Positions 22,271-33,718 of a stretch of 64,000 bases of DNA are shown one piece after another. The DNA lies in NCBI GenBank assembly GCA_965649825.1, contig OZ287714.1, forward strand, positions 62,001-126,000, in the 5' to 3' direction. The translations under genes were made by a program, and so were the position numbers. The DNA comes from Penicillus capitatus (Eukaryota > Chlorophyta). Under the pieces are notes generated by a model. That model saw only the letters and a list, made by a program, of their open reading frames with translations, made no database searches and was not told where the DNA came from. How positions within the stretch are numbered: the stretch's first letter is position 1; each line of letters starts with the position of its first letter.

Positions 22271-22861
22271 ATGAATTGGGTGGCGGCACGTATGCCTCTG
22301 TTGTTTGTGTGTCTTCTCAGTTCCTTGCTATTGTCGACGGAGGCCAGGAGCAATAGCTCCGCTGCGAAAAAACCTTCGCCGACGACGCCGCTCTCCACTG
22401 ACACACTCGAAGAAAATTCAGCCACGGTGGAGAACGTTTCGAAATTGCCAAAGTCTCTCAGAAAACGCTGTGAAAAGCATTGCTTGGTCGAGGCATTGCA
22501 AGTCAATGCGACGAGAGTCAAAGAAGACTTCTGCACTCGGCGCTGTCCAAGCTATAAAACACCCGAAGAGTATCTGGACCCGGATGCCGAATGCACCAAA
22601 TGCCCAGATGGTGCCTGTCTGAGATGCAGATGTGATACTGGAGAATGCATCTCGAACACTACCGCGTCAAAGGGGACGTCCAGCGAATCGAATGAAGGTG
22701 CTGGCGACGAGACTGCCGATGAAGGGTTTATTAGAGCCAAGTTCACAGGCCCGGTTGGCGGTACACCTGTGGAATCTCAATACTGTGCCTCATGTCGTCC
22801 GCGCAAAAAGTGTCGCCCCTTTTGGTTTTGCAGAAAGAAGAAGAGTAAGCGTAATTTCTGA
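22271..22861 (+). CDS. Secreted 14-cysteine protein, tandem paralogue 1
   Basis: Single exon, 196 codons from ATG 22271 (the frame is open further upstream). A signal peptide (LLFVCLLSSLLLSTEA) is followed by an Asn/Ser/Thr-rich linker. The domain has three blocks: C-X3-C and C-X3-C in a helical part (CEKHCLVEAL, CTRRCPSY), then YLDPDAECTKC with the pattern C-X2-C-X4-C-X2-C-X-C-X4-C, and a C-terminal block after a variable acidic linker, GGTPVESQYC, with C-X2-C-X5-C-X5-C and PFWFC. The tail is basic. Two downstream neighbours share every cysteine. I know no named family with this pattern. Secretion is inferred; function unknown. Confidence 0.82.
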   Translation: MNWVAARMPLLFVCLLSSLLLSTEARSNSSAAKKPSPTTPLSTDTLEENSATVENVSKLPKSLRKRCEKHCLVEALQVNATRVKEDFCTRRCPSYKTPEEYLDPDAECTKCPDGACLRCRCDTGECISNTTASKGTSSESNEGAGDETADEGFIRAKFTGPVGGTPVESQYCASCRPRKKCRPFWFCRKKKSKRNF

Positions 22862-23271
22862 AAAGGACACTGGTTTTTCGTTTGCTACATGGAAGAGCTG
22901 TCACATCACAGCTCTGTGATTCTCTCACCATCCATCAGGTCGATGTCGAAGTGAACTCCATTGTCGTACTCGCTATGTTGTAATAACATCAGGTTTGCGT
23001 TACTCATGGCAGTTCACGAATGCGCGAGCGTCTGGTCCTGCGATAAGCATGGTTCCATGGCCTTTGAGAAGGGCTTTGTATAACGTGATGTGACAGGCAT
23101 GTGTCTGCTGTTACCTCCCAACAGTTTTGTGCAATGTCTGCCAGTCAATTCAGTGCAACCTCCTGTCACATCAACGCATCTTTAGCACGAAACCAGGTGC
23201 ATTGGCTTTAGCTGAATAGAATTCGCGGAAATCGAAAGATACCTTACGGCAAACCAACGACAGCTGGAGCA
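22862..23271. other. Intergenic between paralogues 1 and 2
   Basis: About 410 bases, no reading frame supported. It contains GATGTGAC at 23087 and its reverse complement at 22900 and 23165. It should hold the paralogue 2 promoter. Confidence 0.35.
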
Positions 23272-23862
23272 ATGCAGACCTTTATCTGTCTTGCCTTTCT
23301 GTTATGTATTCTTGCGTTCGAGGTTACTGGCCAGAGCAACAGCTCTGATTCCGTTACGGTATCGAACAATCAAACGACTGCCGTTCAAGCGTCCCTTCAG
23401 CAACAGTCTGATGCAATGATGGAATTCTGCGAAACAAGTTGCTTCATGGAGGCGTTAAGTGAGAACCAGACGCAGACTCTCCCGGCTTTCTGCTCTCGTC
23501 TTTGCCCGGATTATATAATACCGGACGAGTATCTCAATCCAGACGCCGAATGCATCATTTGCCCAGCCGCCACATGTCAGAGATGTCGTTGCGACACCGG
23601 GGAATGTCTCGATGATACCACAGTTCTTGCAGAATCCCCACTCGAGACAGAAAATACATCCAGTGAGAATGTAACAATCGCAGTGGCTGGAACTGGCTCA
23701 GGAGATGGGGCTGTTGGGGGAAATGTCACAGAAAGTAATAGGACGAGAGCCTTGATTGCAGGAGCTGGGCCCGTCGGGGGTACGCCCGTGGTAGCTCAAT
23801 ACTGTGCATCCTGTCATCCTCGTCGTCGATGTTTTCCGTTTTGGCATTGCAGAAACAAATAA
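23272..23862 (+). CDS. Secreted 14-cysteine protein, tandem paralogue 2
   Basis: Single exon, 196 codons. Signal peptide MQTFICLAFLLCILAFEVTG, then a linker with several N-X-S/T sites. Cysteine blocks match paralogue 1 in number and spacing: CETSCFMEAL, CSRLCPDY, YLNPDAECIIC continuing as C-X4-C-X2-C-X-C-X4-C, then GGTPVVAQYC with PRRRC and PFWHC. The linker between the second and third blocks is longer and richer in glycosylation sites. Strong conservation of the cysteine blocks against free variation in the linkers suggests a disulphide-rich scaffold under selection. Confidence 0.83.
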   Translation: MQTFICLAFLLCILAFEVTGQSNSSDSVTVSNNQTTAVQASLQQQSDAMMEFCETSCFMEALSENQTQTLPAFCSRLCPDYIIPDEYLNPDAECIICPAATCQRCRCDTGECLDDTTVLAESPLETENTSSENVTIAVAGTGSGDGAVGGNVTESNRTRALIAGAGPVGGTPVVAQYCASCHPRRRCFPFWHCRNK

Positions 23863-24276
23863 GCACTTTCATTTTTTTCACACTTCTGCAGTCCGCCATC
23901 TTTTGCGATATAAAGCGCAGTTGAGTTTTCACGCATTTTGGCCATTCGTCGATCTGATTGTAAATCTTCGTTGTCAAGCAATCTGATCAACTATTGATTG
24001 GATGGGCTTTGACTGTATGCATGTAAAGATTTCTGACAACTCGATGCCGTCTTGCATTTTGTGGGCTGTTCCGATGGCACCGACCTCTGGCCAATAAAGC
24101 TAAGCAGAGCCACTTCTGGACGCCTTCTTGTGCTTTTAAGCACTGACAAGGCGAATGCCGAAAACCGTCGACCGCTTCCACAAGGCACTCATGCAGTAAC
24201 CAACAGTCCTGCCTCAGCTGACAGCGCTCTTCACAAGACAGACGTCGTCGTTGAAAGAGATTCGCCAAGAGAAGTC
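23863..24276. other. Intergenic between paralogues 2 and 3
   Basis: About 410 bases with no supported gene. The spacing is nearly the same as between paralogues 1 and 2, in line with tandem duplication. Confidence 0.35.
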
Positions 24277-24836
24277 ATGGAGCTATGCGTCATTGTCCGC
24301 TTTGCATACATCCTTTGCCTTCTTCTTTCATCGAACGTCTCCTGTGGCGATGGTGGTGGTGGTGGTGATGATGAAAGCTCTGCCTCTCGGTTCGAGGTAT
24401 GTATGTGCCAACGAGGAACGCGCTCTCCCACGAAGCAACGATGGCGACGTAGGACGAAGAAGAGCGCATAGAATACTGCGAAGATTACTGTTTTCTCGAG
24501 GCGTTGAGTGGAATTGGAAACGATACGCGACGACCGTCTTGTGCCGAAGACTGCCCCGAATACGAAGTGCCAGCGGCGTTCCTCGACCCGAACGCCGACT
24601 GCAGTAAATGTCTGAACGAGACCTGCTCGCGCTGCTGGTGCCAGAGTGGAATCTGCAAAGAGGATGCCGCCGGCGGATCGACCATGTCCGAGGGCAACGA
24701 AGCAGGATCATCGCAGGAAGGGAACACGACAAACACGAACTGTGTGCCTGGCGGCACCCCGGTCGAAAGCAATTTCTGCCACGCCTGCTATCCGCGCAGA
24801 ATGTGTCGTCCCTTTTGGTTCTGCCGACGCAAATGA
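24277..24836 (+). CDS. Secreted 14-cysteine protein, tandem paralogue 3, with intron
   Basis: Two exons: 24277-24396 (signal peptide MELCVIVRFAYILCLLLSSN and a Gly/Asp run) and 24453-24836, joined in phase 0 by a 56-base GT-AG intron. The second exon carries all 14 shared cysteines (CEDYCFLEAL, CAEDCPEY, FLDPNADCSKC and so on, GGTPVESNFC, PRRMC, PFWFC), plus one extra Cys before PGGTPV. The linker is shorter than in the other copies. The intron lies between the signal exon and the cysteine domain and has no counterpart in paralogues 1 and 2. Confidence 0.82.
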
Positions 24837-25465
24837 AGAGAATCGCGTCGCTAAAATGAAGAAAACAACAGAGATGATGCCTTGGCTCCCTATCGACCAC
24901 CGATCGCCATTCTTTCTTCGAACTTTACCAGCAGATGCGTCGTGCTGACGCCCCAAACGAAATTGCTCGTTACTGAATCACTGTCCATCTCAATGTGCTG
25001 CTTCTGAATATCACTGGTTTGCATCATTGACATCATCGGAGAAACACTGATAAAGTTCCTCCGTAACCCTTACGTGATCGTTTGGTAAATACACGTCGCT
25101 GGATGTCTATCGCAACAAGCGGCAGACATTCTGCGAAGAATAAGTGACCGGACAGCGTCCAGTTACAAGTGTGTTTTCGTTCTGCCCTGTCAGAACCTCT
25201 GTTTTGTCCACTTCATCTATTCATCGCTGCAGGTCTGTTTAAAGCGGACCGCCTCCTGTCCTTTCCCTATTTCGAATCCGCGGCTCGTCTGTTCTTCTCG
25301 GGTCGCGTCGCCGAGGAGCGCGTCCATCGGTCGACTGCATTGGAGAGGCGCGCCTCGCAGCGTTCGTACTGCACACACTTGCCACATTGACAGGACGTTG
25401 ACAGTGCTCGTCTTCCTAGTCTTTTGCACTGGACGGCCTATTCTTGCGGTGAATGGCATTCCGTT
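24837..25465. other. 630 bases without a supported gene
   Basis: Open frames on both strands near 25170-25460 overlap and show no family. This may be the 5' leader and promoter of the next gene. Confidence 0.3.
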
Positions 25466-26734
25466 ATGATCTCCAGTGATGCTCTGCAGTTGATAGATTC
25501 GACGATTCTCACTCTAGCAGGTATAGAAGACGTAGACTCTCACTCTTACTAAACGCCCTACAGGTATTTTTGCCCTTGGCTCGCTTGTTGGCGGTTTTTA
25601 CGCCGTTCCGTGGTCAAGGTGCTCTCCAAGCGAGAGTGCCTCCAGGGAGTACAACAAACTATGGACCGTGCGTTTCTGTCTACAAGTCACGGCCACGGCA
25701 TGGCTGGTAACGCGCGTCTCGCTGCTCAGCCTACGTTTCACATAACTGTGCCTAGTTGTGTCCCTTCCTACAGCTCTATGAAAGCTGGAGTTCCTACCTT
25801 CCTGCGTTGCATGCCCCCGTCTTGACCCAAGGGAGACTGTGTCGCGTTTATGTCGTACTTCGGGTCGGTTTGCTTGAACCGTTTTTTCTATTACTGAGCC
25901 TCCTCACCTTCAGGCAATTCCTCTCGGTGACAGAAAGGCAAGCAACGATATCCTGTCCTCCTGGACAGTAATGAAGGCATGCATGACTGTTGTGCAGTTG
26001 CCTGCCGAGTTGGAAGTATCTGTCGAGTAGCATGAGCTGCCGATCTGACAACAAGAAACAGCAGCAGCCCAAGAATTCACGAATCATCTTGAGGGCAGGA
26101 ATCTGCACCGTTGCCATTTGTTTGATTCCTTTGATCGTGGCCATGCTTAAGCAGAATGATGTTCAAGTGGTTGAAGCAGATTTGCATCTCCCCCGTTCCA
26201 CCTTGGCGACCTATCTCGAGTCGGATGTGTGCTGGAGTGATGATCACTCCCCATCGACAACCTGTACAGTGTGTGTCTTGCCCCTCATCTCAACCCTTAT
26301 CTCGGCCGCCGTTGTTGGCTTTTATTTGTACCAATCTTGGATAATCACCGTACGAATGGGCCAGCTGGCTATTAATCAATACATAGAAAAAAGAATGAGA
26401 CTCTTCAGGTCACTCATCTGTCACATCAAGCTTCACACACTCTCTGCTTCTAGGTCTTCTGTGTGTGTCTTGTTGTTCTTTAGTTTGTTATTTAGAGGAC
26501 TAAGTGTCATTCGGGAACCGGGCCATGTCTTTCATGAGTTCTGCAAACTCATCGATTTCCTGTCTATGTTGTTATTCATGATGGCTCTGAATCTCATCCT
26601 AGTCATCCGCCCCATCCGAGAAGCACGCATTGCTGATAAAGTACGCTCCACTGTTGTCAACAGATCATGCCTTAAGGCCATCACTACCTTCTGTCTTGCA
26701 GAACGCTAAGAGTGCGTCCAATCCTCTTTGGTGA
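25466..26734 (+). CDS. Multi-span membrane protein, possible seven-TM receptor-like
   Basis: Start ATG 25466. A 43-base intron (25521-25563) joins MISSDALQLIDSTILTLAG to IFALGSLVGGFYAVPWS, the first span. Further spans are VRFCLQVTATAWL, LLEPFFLLLSLLTF, GICTVAICLIPLIVAML, CVLPLISTLISAAVVGFYLY, VCVLLFFSLLFRGL and FLSMLLFMMALNLILVI. Introns are inferred after ..ATAWL, near 25930-26010, at about 26409-26453 and at 26641-26701; the last exon reads NAKSASNPLW and ends at 26734. Six or seven spans and a Cys pair in one loop recall a seven-TM receptor, but I cannot assign a family. The middle junction is uncertain. Confidence 0.6.
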
Positions 26735-26986
26735 TTGGAAACGCATCGTCTCCTCCATTTCTCTCCTCCCATTGCTGTTGGCTGGATGCTGCCTTCCTTT
26801 TCAGTTCTTATTTATACGACTGACCCGATGGACCCTCTTTGGTTTCCTGTTCTGACACACGTCTTATCTTGTCATCCGTCTGTCGCAGTTGGGAGATGAT
26901 GCGTTGCATCGGACATTCGATGGGTTCATCAAAGATAAATGGACAGTTGCTGAGTGTTAATGAAGAGATATGTCATCGGGCTCTCT

Positions 26987-27967
<981 letters not shown>

Positions 27968-28053
27968 CGTTGGTGGATTCGTGTTGGATGACGCCTCTTA
28001 GTAACATCTACGCGATGTGACGTTTGCAGCATACATGTCAGATGTATGTATGT

Positions 28054-29319
28054 TTAACAGGAATTGACAACGTACAGTATGGCTGCTGTCTTTGAAAGAC
28101 GTTTAGCAAAACACCCTCCATTCAGGAGCTCCAATGCGCCCAGAATGATGGAAGCAATGAATCTCTTCTTCAGGAAAAATGGCTTCCGCCGTTCCTTCAG
28201 CACGGACAACGGAATCATCCGACGCGCCTTTACCCCTCCCGTACGTGACATACGTTCCTTCCACTCCATCAAAGCCTTCACATCCTTCTCAACAGCTTCC
28301 TGAAATCCGACCCCTCATTTGTGTGATACCCTCCGTGCGTGATGTGACGGGCAGCTACCTGTCTGTCTTGGAGATCGTGGCAGCGGATCTGGATGTACTT
28401 GAGCATCACATCCTTCTGCATTCTCCAGAGGGCTGGATCTGGATCGTCTTTGACCAGAAGTGCCTCACAGAGGCAAAGAATGAGATGCTCATTCACATGA
28501 GACTGATGCATGATCTCGACAATCTCTCCCCACGAAAACGCTTGCTGTTTTTCAACAAAGTCCAGCAGCTTCGCCAACGAATGTGCATCCGGAGAACCGT
28601 CTTCCGGATTTCCGGTCCAACAATCAATGCAGCACTTCATTAAATCTGGCTGCTGTGTATAGTTCCCGTCTCTGGACCTAGACCGTCTCACTCTTTTTGC
28701 TGCTCGATAAAAAGAGTGATGCATTGCTTGAGGAGGGTGTAGTATACAGAAGCAGCTCGATCTCTCTGTCCTTCTTTCATGAGATCTTCAGCAAAGGACA
28801 TCAAAATGGCAGATGCGTATCCTGCGTTGCCAGACTGGCGCAGGATACGTCCCATCGTTTCTCGACTCAGTCCAGGCACCTAAGCATCTCCATATCATCC
28901 CGACCGGCATTGATGGAATTCGAAGGTTGGACCAAGATGTCCGTTTCGGAGCAGAGCTCGGCAGCACGTTTGAGATAAAGCATCGCCGTCGTTTCGTCGT
29001 TCCTCGTTGCAAGTTCGACGCATTTGCGTGCCGTTTCTTCGCGGTATTCCATGGCTCGGGCCTTGACGGCGTAGATGGATGTCAATACATTTTCGTCGAG
29101 TTCCTGACGCGTGACGGGATCGGTTTTGTCCTGACTGTTGTTCAGATAGGCCAAAAATGCCTGACGTTCGTAGATTTGGCCGACTGAGTTGACAACGGGA
29201 TCTGCAAATAGGTTCTGCGTGATGGGACAGATCAGGTCTCGAGGCGGATGGAAGAGCGGGCCTTCGACGCTTACGTCCTCCATCGACGTCGGTTGACTGC
29301 TGCTAGCACCGAGAGACAT
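28054..29319 (-). CDS. U-box E3 ubiquitin ligase-like protein
   Basis: ATG 29319 opens exon 1, with a clear U-box at about residues 27-90: RDLICPITQNLFADPVVNSV, QIYERQAFLAYL, DPVTRQELDENVL. U-boxes recruit ubiquitin-loaded E2 enzymes. Downstream minus-strand exons look coding: GYASAILMSFAEDLMKEGQR, then DLMKCCIDCW up to HDLQDRQ. A 56-base intron (minus strand, about 28360-28305, holding GTCACATCACG) joins that to EAVEKDVKALMEWKERMSR. The junctions between 28880 and 28690 are not resolved, and the stop at 28054 is provisional. The C-terminal part is helical without a named fold. A plus-strand frame over 28179-28643 is judged a shadow. Confidence 0.65.
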
Positions 29320-30106
29320 GCGAAACGATACTGTGCCGAATCACGACGTGACGTTCATAGCCAACGGACCGCCACATTCACCCCATGCTGCTCACAAATG
29401 GCCTTCATTAGCCACACCCGCCGCGTTCGTCGTCGAAAAGGCAAACCGCGATAGGAGCTTCCCCGAAGCGGACGGCCTTCATCCGACCGCGTGGCATTGG
29501 AGACGTCCACAGGACTGACCGCAGGTGACAGGAGACAGCAGCTGGGGGTGTTTGTAACAAAGCAGTGGTCTGGCGGTGAGCAGCATTCTGCCTGTTTGTG
29601 GGATGTCATGTCTGTTGTCTGTGCTCTGTCTGCCTTCCAATTGTTGCCAGTGAAGTTCAGTAGGTCAGCGGTTGTGAATTCGTTAAGCCTCTTGTGAAAG
29701 CAATGCAGAATTCACCGTCGCTTTCGCGTCGGTTCCGTCTTGTCCCATCTTTCCAGACATAAGAACCGCTGATGCATCGGTTGAGATATGGTCCCAGGAG
29801 GATAAAGTCCAGACCCCACACGCCAACAGCCATTTTGTTCTTGCCATCGCTTCGACCTTTGACACCACTGCAACGCAACGCAACAACGCACCTCAGACGG
29901 TAGAGTCCATGACTGGCAGCTCTTTGCATCGACTAATACCTCTCTGTCTTTCCAGACACCGAAACGCTTCGCATTTTCTACGCTTCGTTTCGCATACTTG
30001 ATTGACCTCTGCCTTTCCGTCCGTCTTCGGTAAGCCTCTGTCTCCGTTTTTGGAGTGAGACAATGAGATGTCGTTGCACTCGACGGTGTAGTGATTGCTG
30101 TGCGAG
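29320..30106. other. 790 bases with weak frames only
   Basis: A minus frame (29609-29355) ends in a basic segment (RGLPFRRRTRRVWLMKAICE) and another minus frame runs 29929-29657. A plus-strand ACGTGACG followed by TAG near 29350 looks like an intron 3' end. I cannot build a consistent gene on either strand. Confidence 0.25.
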
Positions 30107-30585
30107 ATGAAGCTTGCTTTTGTCGTGGTCCTTTGCCTGCTGCCCATGATGCTCGACGCCAAGAGAGAAAAGCGGACGAAGGTGGCAGACGTCTGCGAGT
30201 TCGAATGCATGACCGACTTGTACAATGAATTCTGTGGTGGCGCCGAATGTGTCTACGGGACCAAGACGCCGGAGCAGGAGGAAGCCATGTGTTCCGATAG
30301 ATGCCTTGACGTTATTCTCGGCGCACCCGGCATGAGGTGCATCGAACTCAACCATCCTAAAGGCTCTGACACCGCCGACTTCATTGCATTCCTCCAGGGA
30401 GGCATCTACGGTATGGCTCTCTCTCTCTCTCTCTGCGGGGCACATGGCTGATGTGACATCCAGAGTTCTGCTTCTTTGGAGCCAAGCCTTCTGAAGAAGC
30501 CCCATCGAGTGAAGAGGCCTACCTGTCTTATCTGTATGAGCAGGAGGGGATGGATCTTGTGGAGGAGGGATATACTGACGCGTAG
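30107..30585 (+). CDS. Small secreted Cys-rich protein, not related to the tandem family
   Basis: Two exons (30107-30410, 30464-30585) with a 53-base intron that restores ..GGIYE to FCFFGAKPSEEA. The signal peptide is MKLAFVVVLCLLPMMLDA. The mature part has CEFECMTDLYNEFC, AECVYG, MCSDRCLDVI and MRCIEL, then an acidic tail. The intron holds a CT microsatellite right after the donor and CTGATGTGACATCCAG at its 3' end. The cysteine spacing differs from the 14-Cys family. Function unknown; secretion inferred from the signal peptide. Confidence 0.75.
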
Positions 30586-30693
30586 AGGAGGATGGAGATC
30601 GTCACCATAATATTGCATCAGAGTGCTTGCTGTATTTCATCATTATTTTATCGATGACATGTCGCCTCACTGCTGACTGCAGATTCTTGCAGA

Positions 30694-31071
30694 ATGCAGG
30701 AATCTCTGAACTACTTTCTGTTTGACGATTTGACTGATAGCCTCCTTTACGCAGACGGAACACATTTGTCAATTCGATCATCGTTCGCTGAGTCCAACGC
30801 GTTTCATTGGGATCGATCGCCGTTTTTTATGCCGCGCAAAATTCAACTGGCGACGCGTTTTCTGCAGCAACAGCAAACGCCGTTTGAGTTCTACACTCAG
30901 TTACACGCCGTCTATCGTCTTTTGGTCTTGGGTCATAAACCATGCCCCAGAACGAACATACCGAAGTCTTTCAGCGACGCTGTGGGCGAAGGTTCGACTA
31001 TGAAGAGACAAAGCGAAAGAGAGGGGCTCGCCTTCCGAAGACAAAGGCGACCAAAGCGAAAACGCTTATAG
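30694..31071 (+). CDS. Unrecognised frame overlapping the start of NSA2
   Basis: ATG 30694 opens MQESLNYFLFDDLTDSLLYA, then FFMPRKIQLATRFLQQQQTP and TQLHAVYRLLVLG. It reads like a real protein up to the NSA2 start at 30942, after which it continues in another frame as a basic shadow of NSA2. It may be a short upstream gene whose true end is spliced, or a 5' exon. No family recognised. Confidence 0.35.
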   Translation: MQESLNYFLFDDLTDSLLYADGTHLSIRSSFAESNAFHWDRSPFFMPRKIQLATRFLQQQQTPFEFYTQLHAVYRLLVLGHKPCPRTNIPKSFSDAVGEGSTMKRQSEREGLAFRRQRRPKRKRL

Positions 31072-31831
31072 GACTGCCAGCCAAACGCTACGCCGAAAAG
31101 ATGCGAAAAGAGAAGATCACGATGAAGAAAACGATCGCTTTACACGAACAGAGCGACAAACAGAATCGCCAGAAGGAAGGAATTCCACAGAATGCTGTTC
31201 CTGCTTATCTGCTAGAGCGTGACCACGTCGATCGATCCAAGATCTTGAGCAATTCGGTGAAACAGAAGCGAAAAGAGAAGGCCGGAAGATGGAGTGTCCC
31301 ATTGCCTAAGGTGTGTCTGATGGCGATGGGCTCCTGTCACATCAAAGAGGGATTGTTAGGTGCGGCCTGTTTCGGAACAGGAGATGTTCCGAGTGATGCG
31401 TTCTGGCAAACGAAAGAAGAAGACGTGGAAAAGAATGATCACGAAGGTGACGTTTGTTGGGCCATCGTTTACCAGAAAGCCGCCAAAGTATGAACGGTTC
31501 ATTCGACCGACGGGATTGCGCATGACCAAGGCGCATGTCACACATCCTGAGCTTCAGACGACGTTCTGTTTGGACATCATTGGTATCAAGAAGAATCCCA
31601 ACGGCACAATGTACACCACGCTGGGTGTCATCACGAAGGGCACGATCATCGAAGTAAGGGGCGGCTGCGCACGTTTGTGGCATGATGTGACGTGGCGGCG
31701 GTGGATGTTAGGTGAATGTGAGTGAGCTGGGATTGGTGACACCTGGAGGTAAGATTGTGTGGGGTAAGTATGCTCAAGTGACAAACAATCCGGAAAACGA
31801 TGGATGCATTAACGCCGTTCTGTTAGTGTAA
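30942..31831 (+). CDS. NSA2: NSA2, ribosome biogenesis factor
   Basis: Exons 30942-31310, 31360-31653 and 31712-31831; introns of 49 and 58 bases, both in phase 0. Near full-length match to the NSA2/TINP1 family by eye: [38 protein letters not shown]-like [77 protein letters not shown], then [20 protein letters not shown] and a stop. NSA2 belongs to pre-60S particles and helps process the 27S pre-rRNA in the nucleolus. The second intron contains CATGATGTGACG; the first contains the reverse complement form, TGTCACATCA. Confidence 0.95.
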
Positions 31832-32028
31832 CAACAAACCGTTAGGATTCTCACCACATTCATGACCACAATCAATATGCAATTTCCGGCGCTTAACACA
31901 AAAAAGGATTCTCTCACGTGACAGCAGACAAAAATTGCGCTGTCCAGTGTATCTGTCTTCGGGGATATACGTGCAAAACCGTCATATCCCCATGCAGAAT
32001 ATCGTGTACTGTACAACTAAACAGTGTT

Positions 32029-33718
32029 CTAAGGCATGAAAGGTTCTGCAGCACTGCTGCGGGCTTCTTTCTCTTTACGAAGCTCTTCTGCGACATCTTC
32101 AAGTGTATCTGTCATCGATTTCCCAGCCTTCTCTATTGGAATGCGCCAAGAGGAAGCACCCACCACTGCGAAGAGAACGGCATGCGATAGCGCCACGACA
32201 GTGAGGCCACATGCATCGAACAATCCCTGCGCGGCAAAGGGCGAAATGGCTCCACCAAACCGAGAGAACAGGTTTCCCATTCCCACGCCAAAAGAACGAC
32301 ATGTGGAGGGATAGAGCTCAGAAGCCATAACGATGATCAGATCGAAAGCGCTCGTGATAAAAAACCGAGCTGAGAACAATAGAACGGTCTGCAAGACAGA
32401 TGAGACCGGCAGAAGAAGCATCGATAAGGCAGCACCAATCCAATTCGAAAGCAACACTCTACACACAAGAGAGGCATCACACATACATACCCTCACTCTA
32501 TGAAGTGTACTTCTTTCGGCCGAAATGATCGATGGTGAACATGATGAAGAGCACAGCAGGAACTTCTGCTAAGGAATCGATGAAGATGTGCAAGAAGTCT
32601 TCATTGGTGAATTCTACGTGATTTCCTGTACAAGATGTGCCATCGTCGTCGTTGGCATGAAGATTGGTTGTCAGGAAGACAACACCGTAATATCCCATCG
32701 CGGCTGTCATCCAAGAGAGCCATAGAACGGGTGTGATGTGACTGAGGGGAAAGACAAACAGGGTTCTGAACTGCTCAAAGAACTGACGCAGACTGGATGC
32801 GTCGTTTGTGGATGCAGGAATGGTGACGTGAAGTTCCAGATCAGCCGGGAGAGATTTTTTGTTAAGTCTGGCAATCAAGGCCAAAACATTTTTTGCTTTT
32901 TCCTCCTCTCCATTGACAAGTAGGTATCTTGGCGATTCTGGAAGAAATAGGACAACAAAGAACAATAACACTACGAACAGAACATGGGACTTCTGGATCG
33001 CTGCCCTCGTGGCAGTGCCTCTTACCTAACGGTGCAGACGAGGCGATGACGAGACCTCGCCAGTAGAAATGAGGCATCACAGCCCAGGCCAACAACGCCT
33101 CCACACATGCACCAATGGACCAGAACATTTGATAACTGCAGAGTGTAAGGCCGCGTTTCTCGATCGGCATGAATTCGGCTAAGAATGCTGCCGTCAGTAT
33201 AAAACCCCCCAGGCCCATGCCAACCAAGAAGCGAAAAATCGCAAACCAGATGACATTGGGTGCAGCAGCTGAGAGCAGACCGGCCGAAGCAGATAATGCA
33301 ATGTCTATCACGACTGCAGGTTTGCGTCCAAAGAAATCGGCAATTGTTCCAAAAGTCATAGACCCTGTCGCCATGCCAAGGAACACAACCATGGTCACGA
33401 CACTCTGTTGCATAGATGTCAGATTCCATTGACACTTCACCTACAAGAAACATGTGCATGGTAAACACGGATGCAACGGCCGGGTCGTGTTCGGCGTACA
33501 TCAGGGCCGACAAACGATAGAAGGAGCATTTCTGCCGCATCTGCTGTGTAGGCAAATCCAAGGGTATAGAAAACGAGAGACTGGAACCATCCCTTTCCGA
33601 TGTGCGCTAATGTTTCGTCCACGGTCCACTTGCCCCCATCGGCAGCAACTGTGGTTGTCGAAGGCAACAACGGCGCCGTTTCTTTCGGTTTTTCGTTGGA
33701 TATCTGCACAGACAGCAT
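32029..33718 (-). CDS. MFS transporter of the SVOP/organic solute type
   Basis: Exons 33718-33500, 33440-33026, 32970-32511 and 32458-32029; introns of 59, 55 and 52 bases restore the frame. A soluble N-terminus is followed by GKGWFQSLVFYTLGFAYTAD (TM1), then GTIADFFGRKPAVV (the MFS motif between TM2 and TM3), FRFLVGMGLGGF, EFMPIEKRG, LFLPESPRYLLVNGEEEKA in the central loop, DHFGRKKVLL between TM8 and TM9, and ASELYPSTCRSFGVGMGN. About 12 spans are expected. This order is that of SV2/SVOP and sugar-porter-like MFS proteins. The substrate cannot be told from sequence. It is divergent from the next gene. Confidence 0.9.

Noticed and set aside
28179-28643. Plus-strand frame over the U-box downstream exons
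   Set aside because: The minus strand reads as coherent helical protein with a frame-restoring intron, while the plus frame lacks any family signal. GATGTGAC here is explained by the minus-strand intron.
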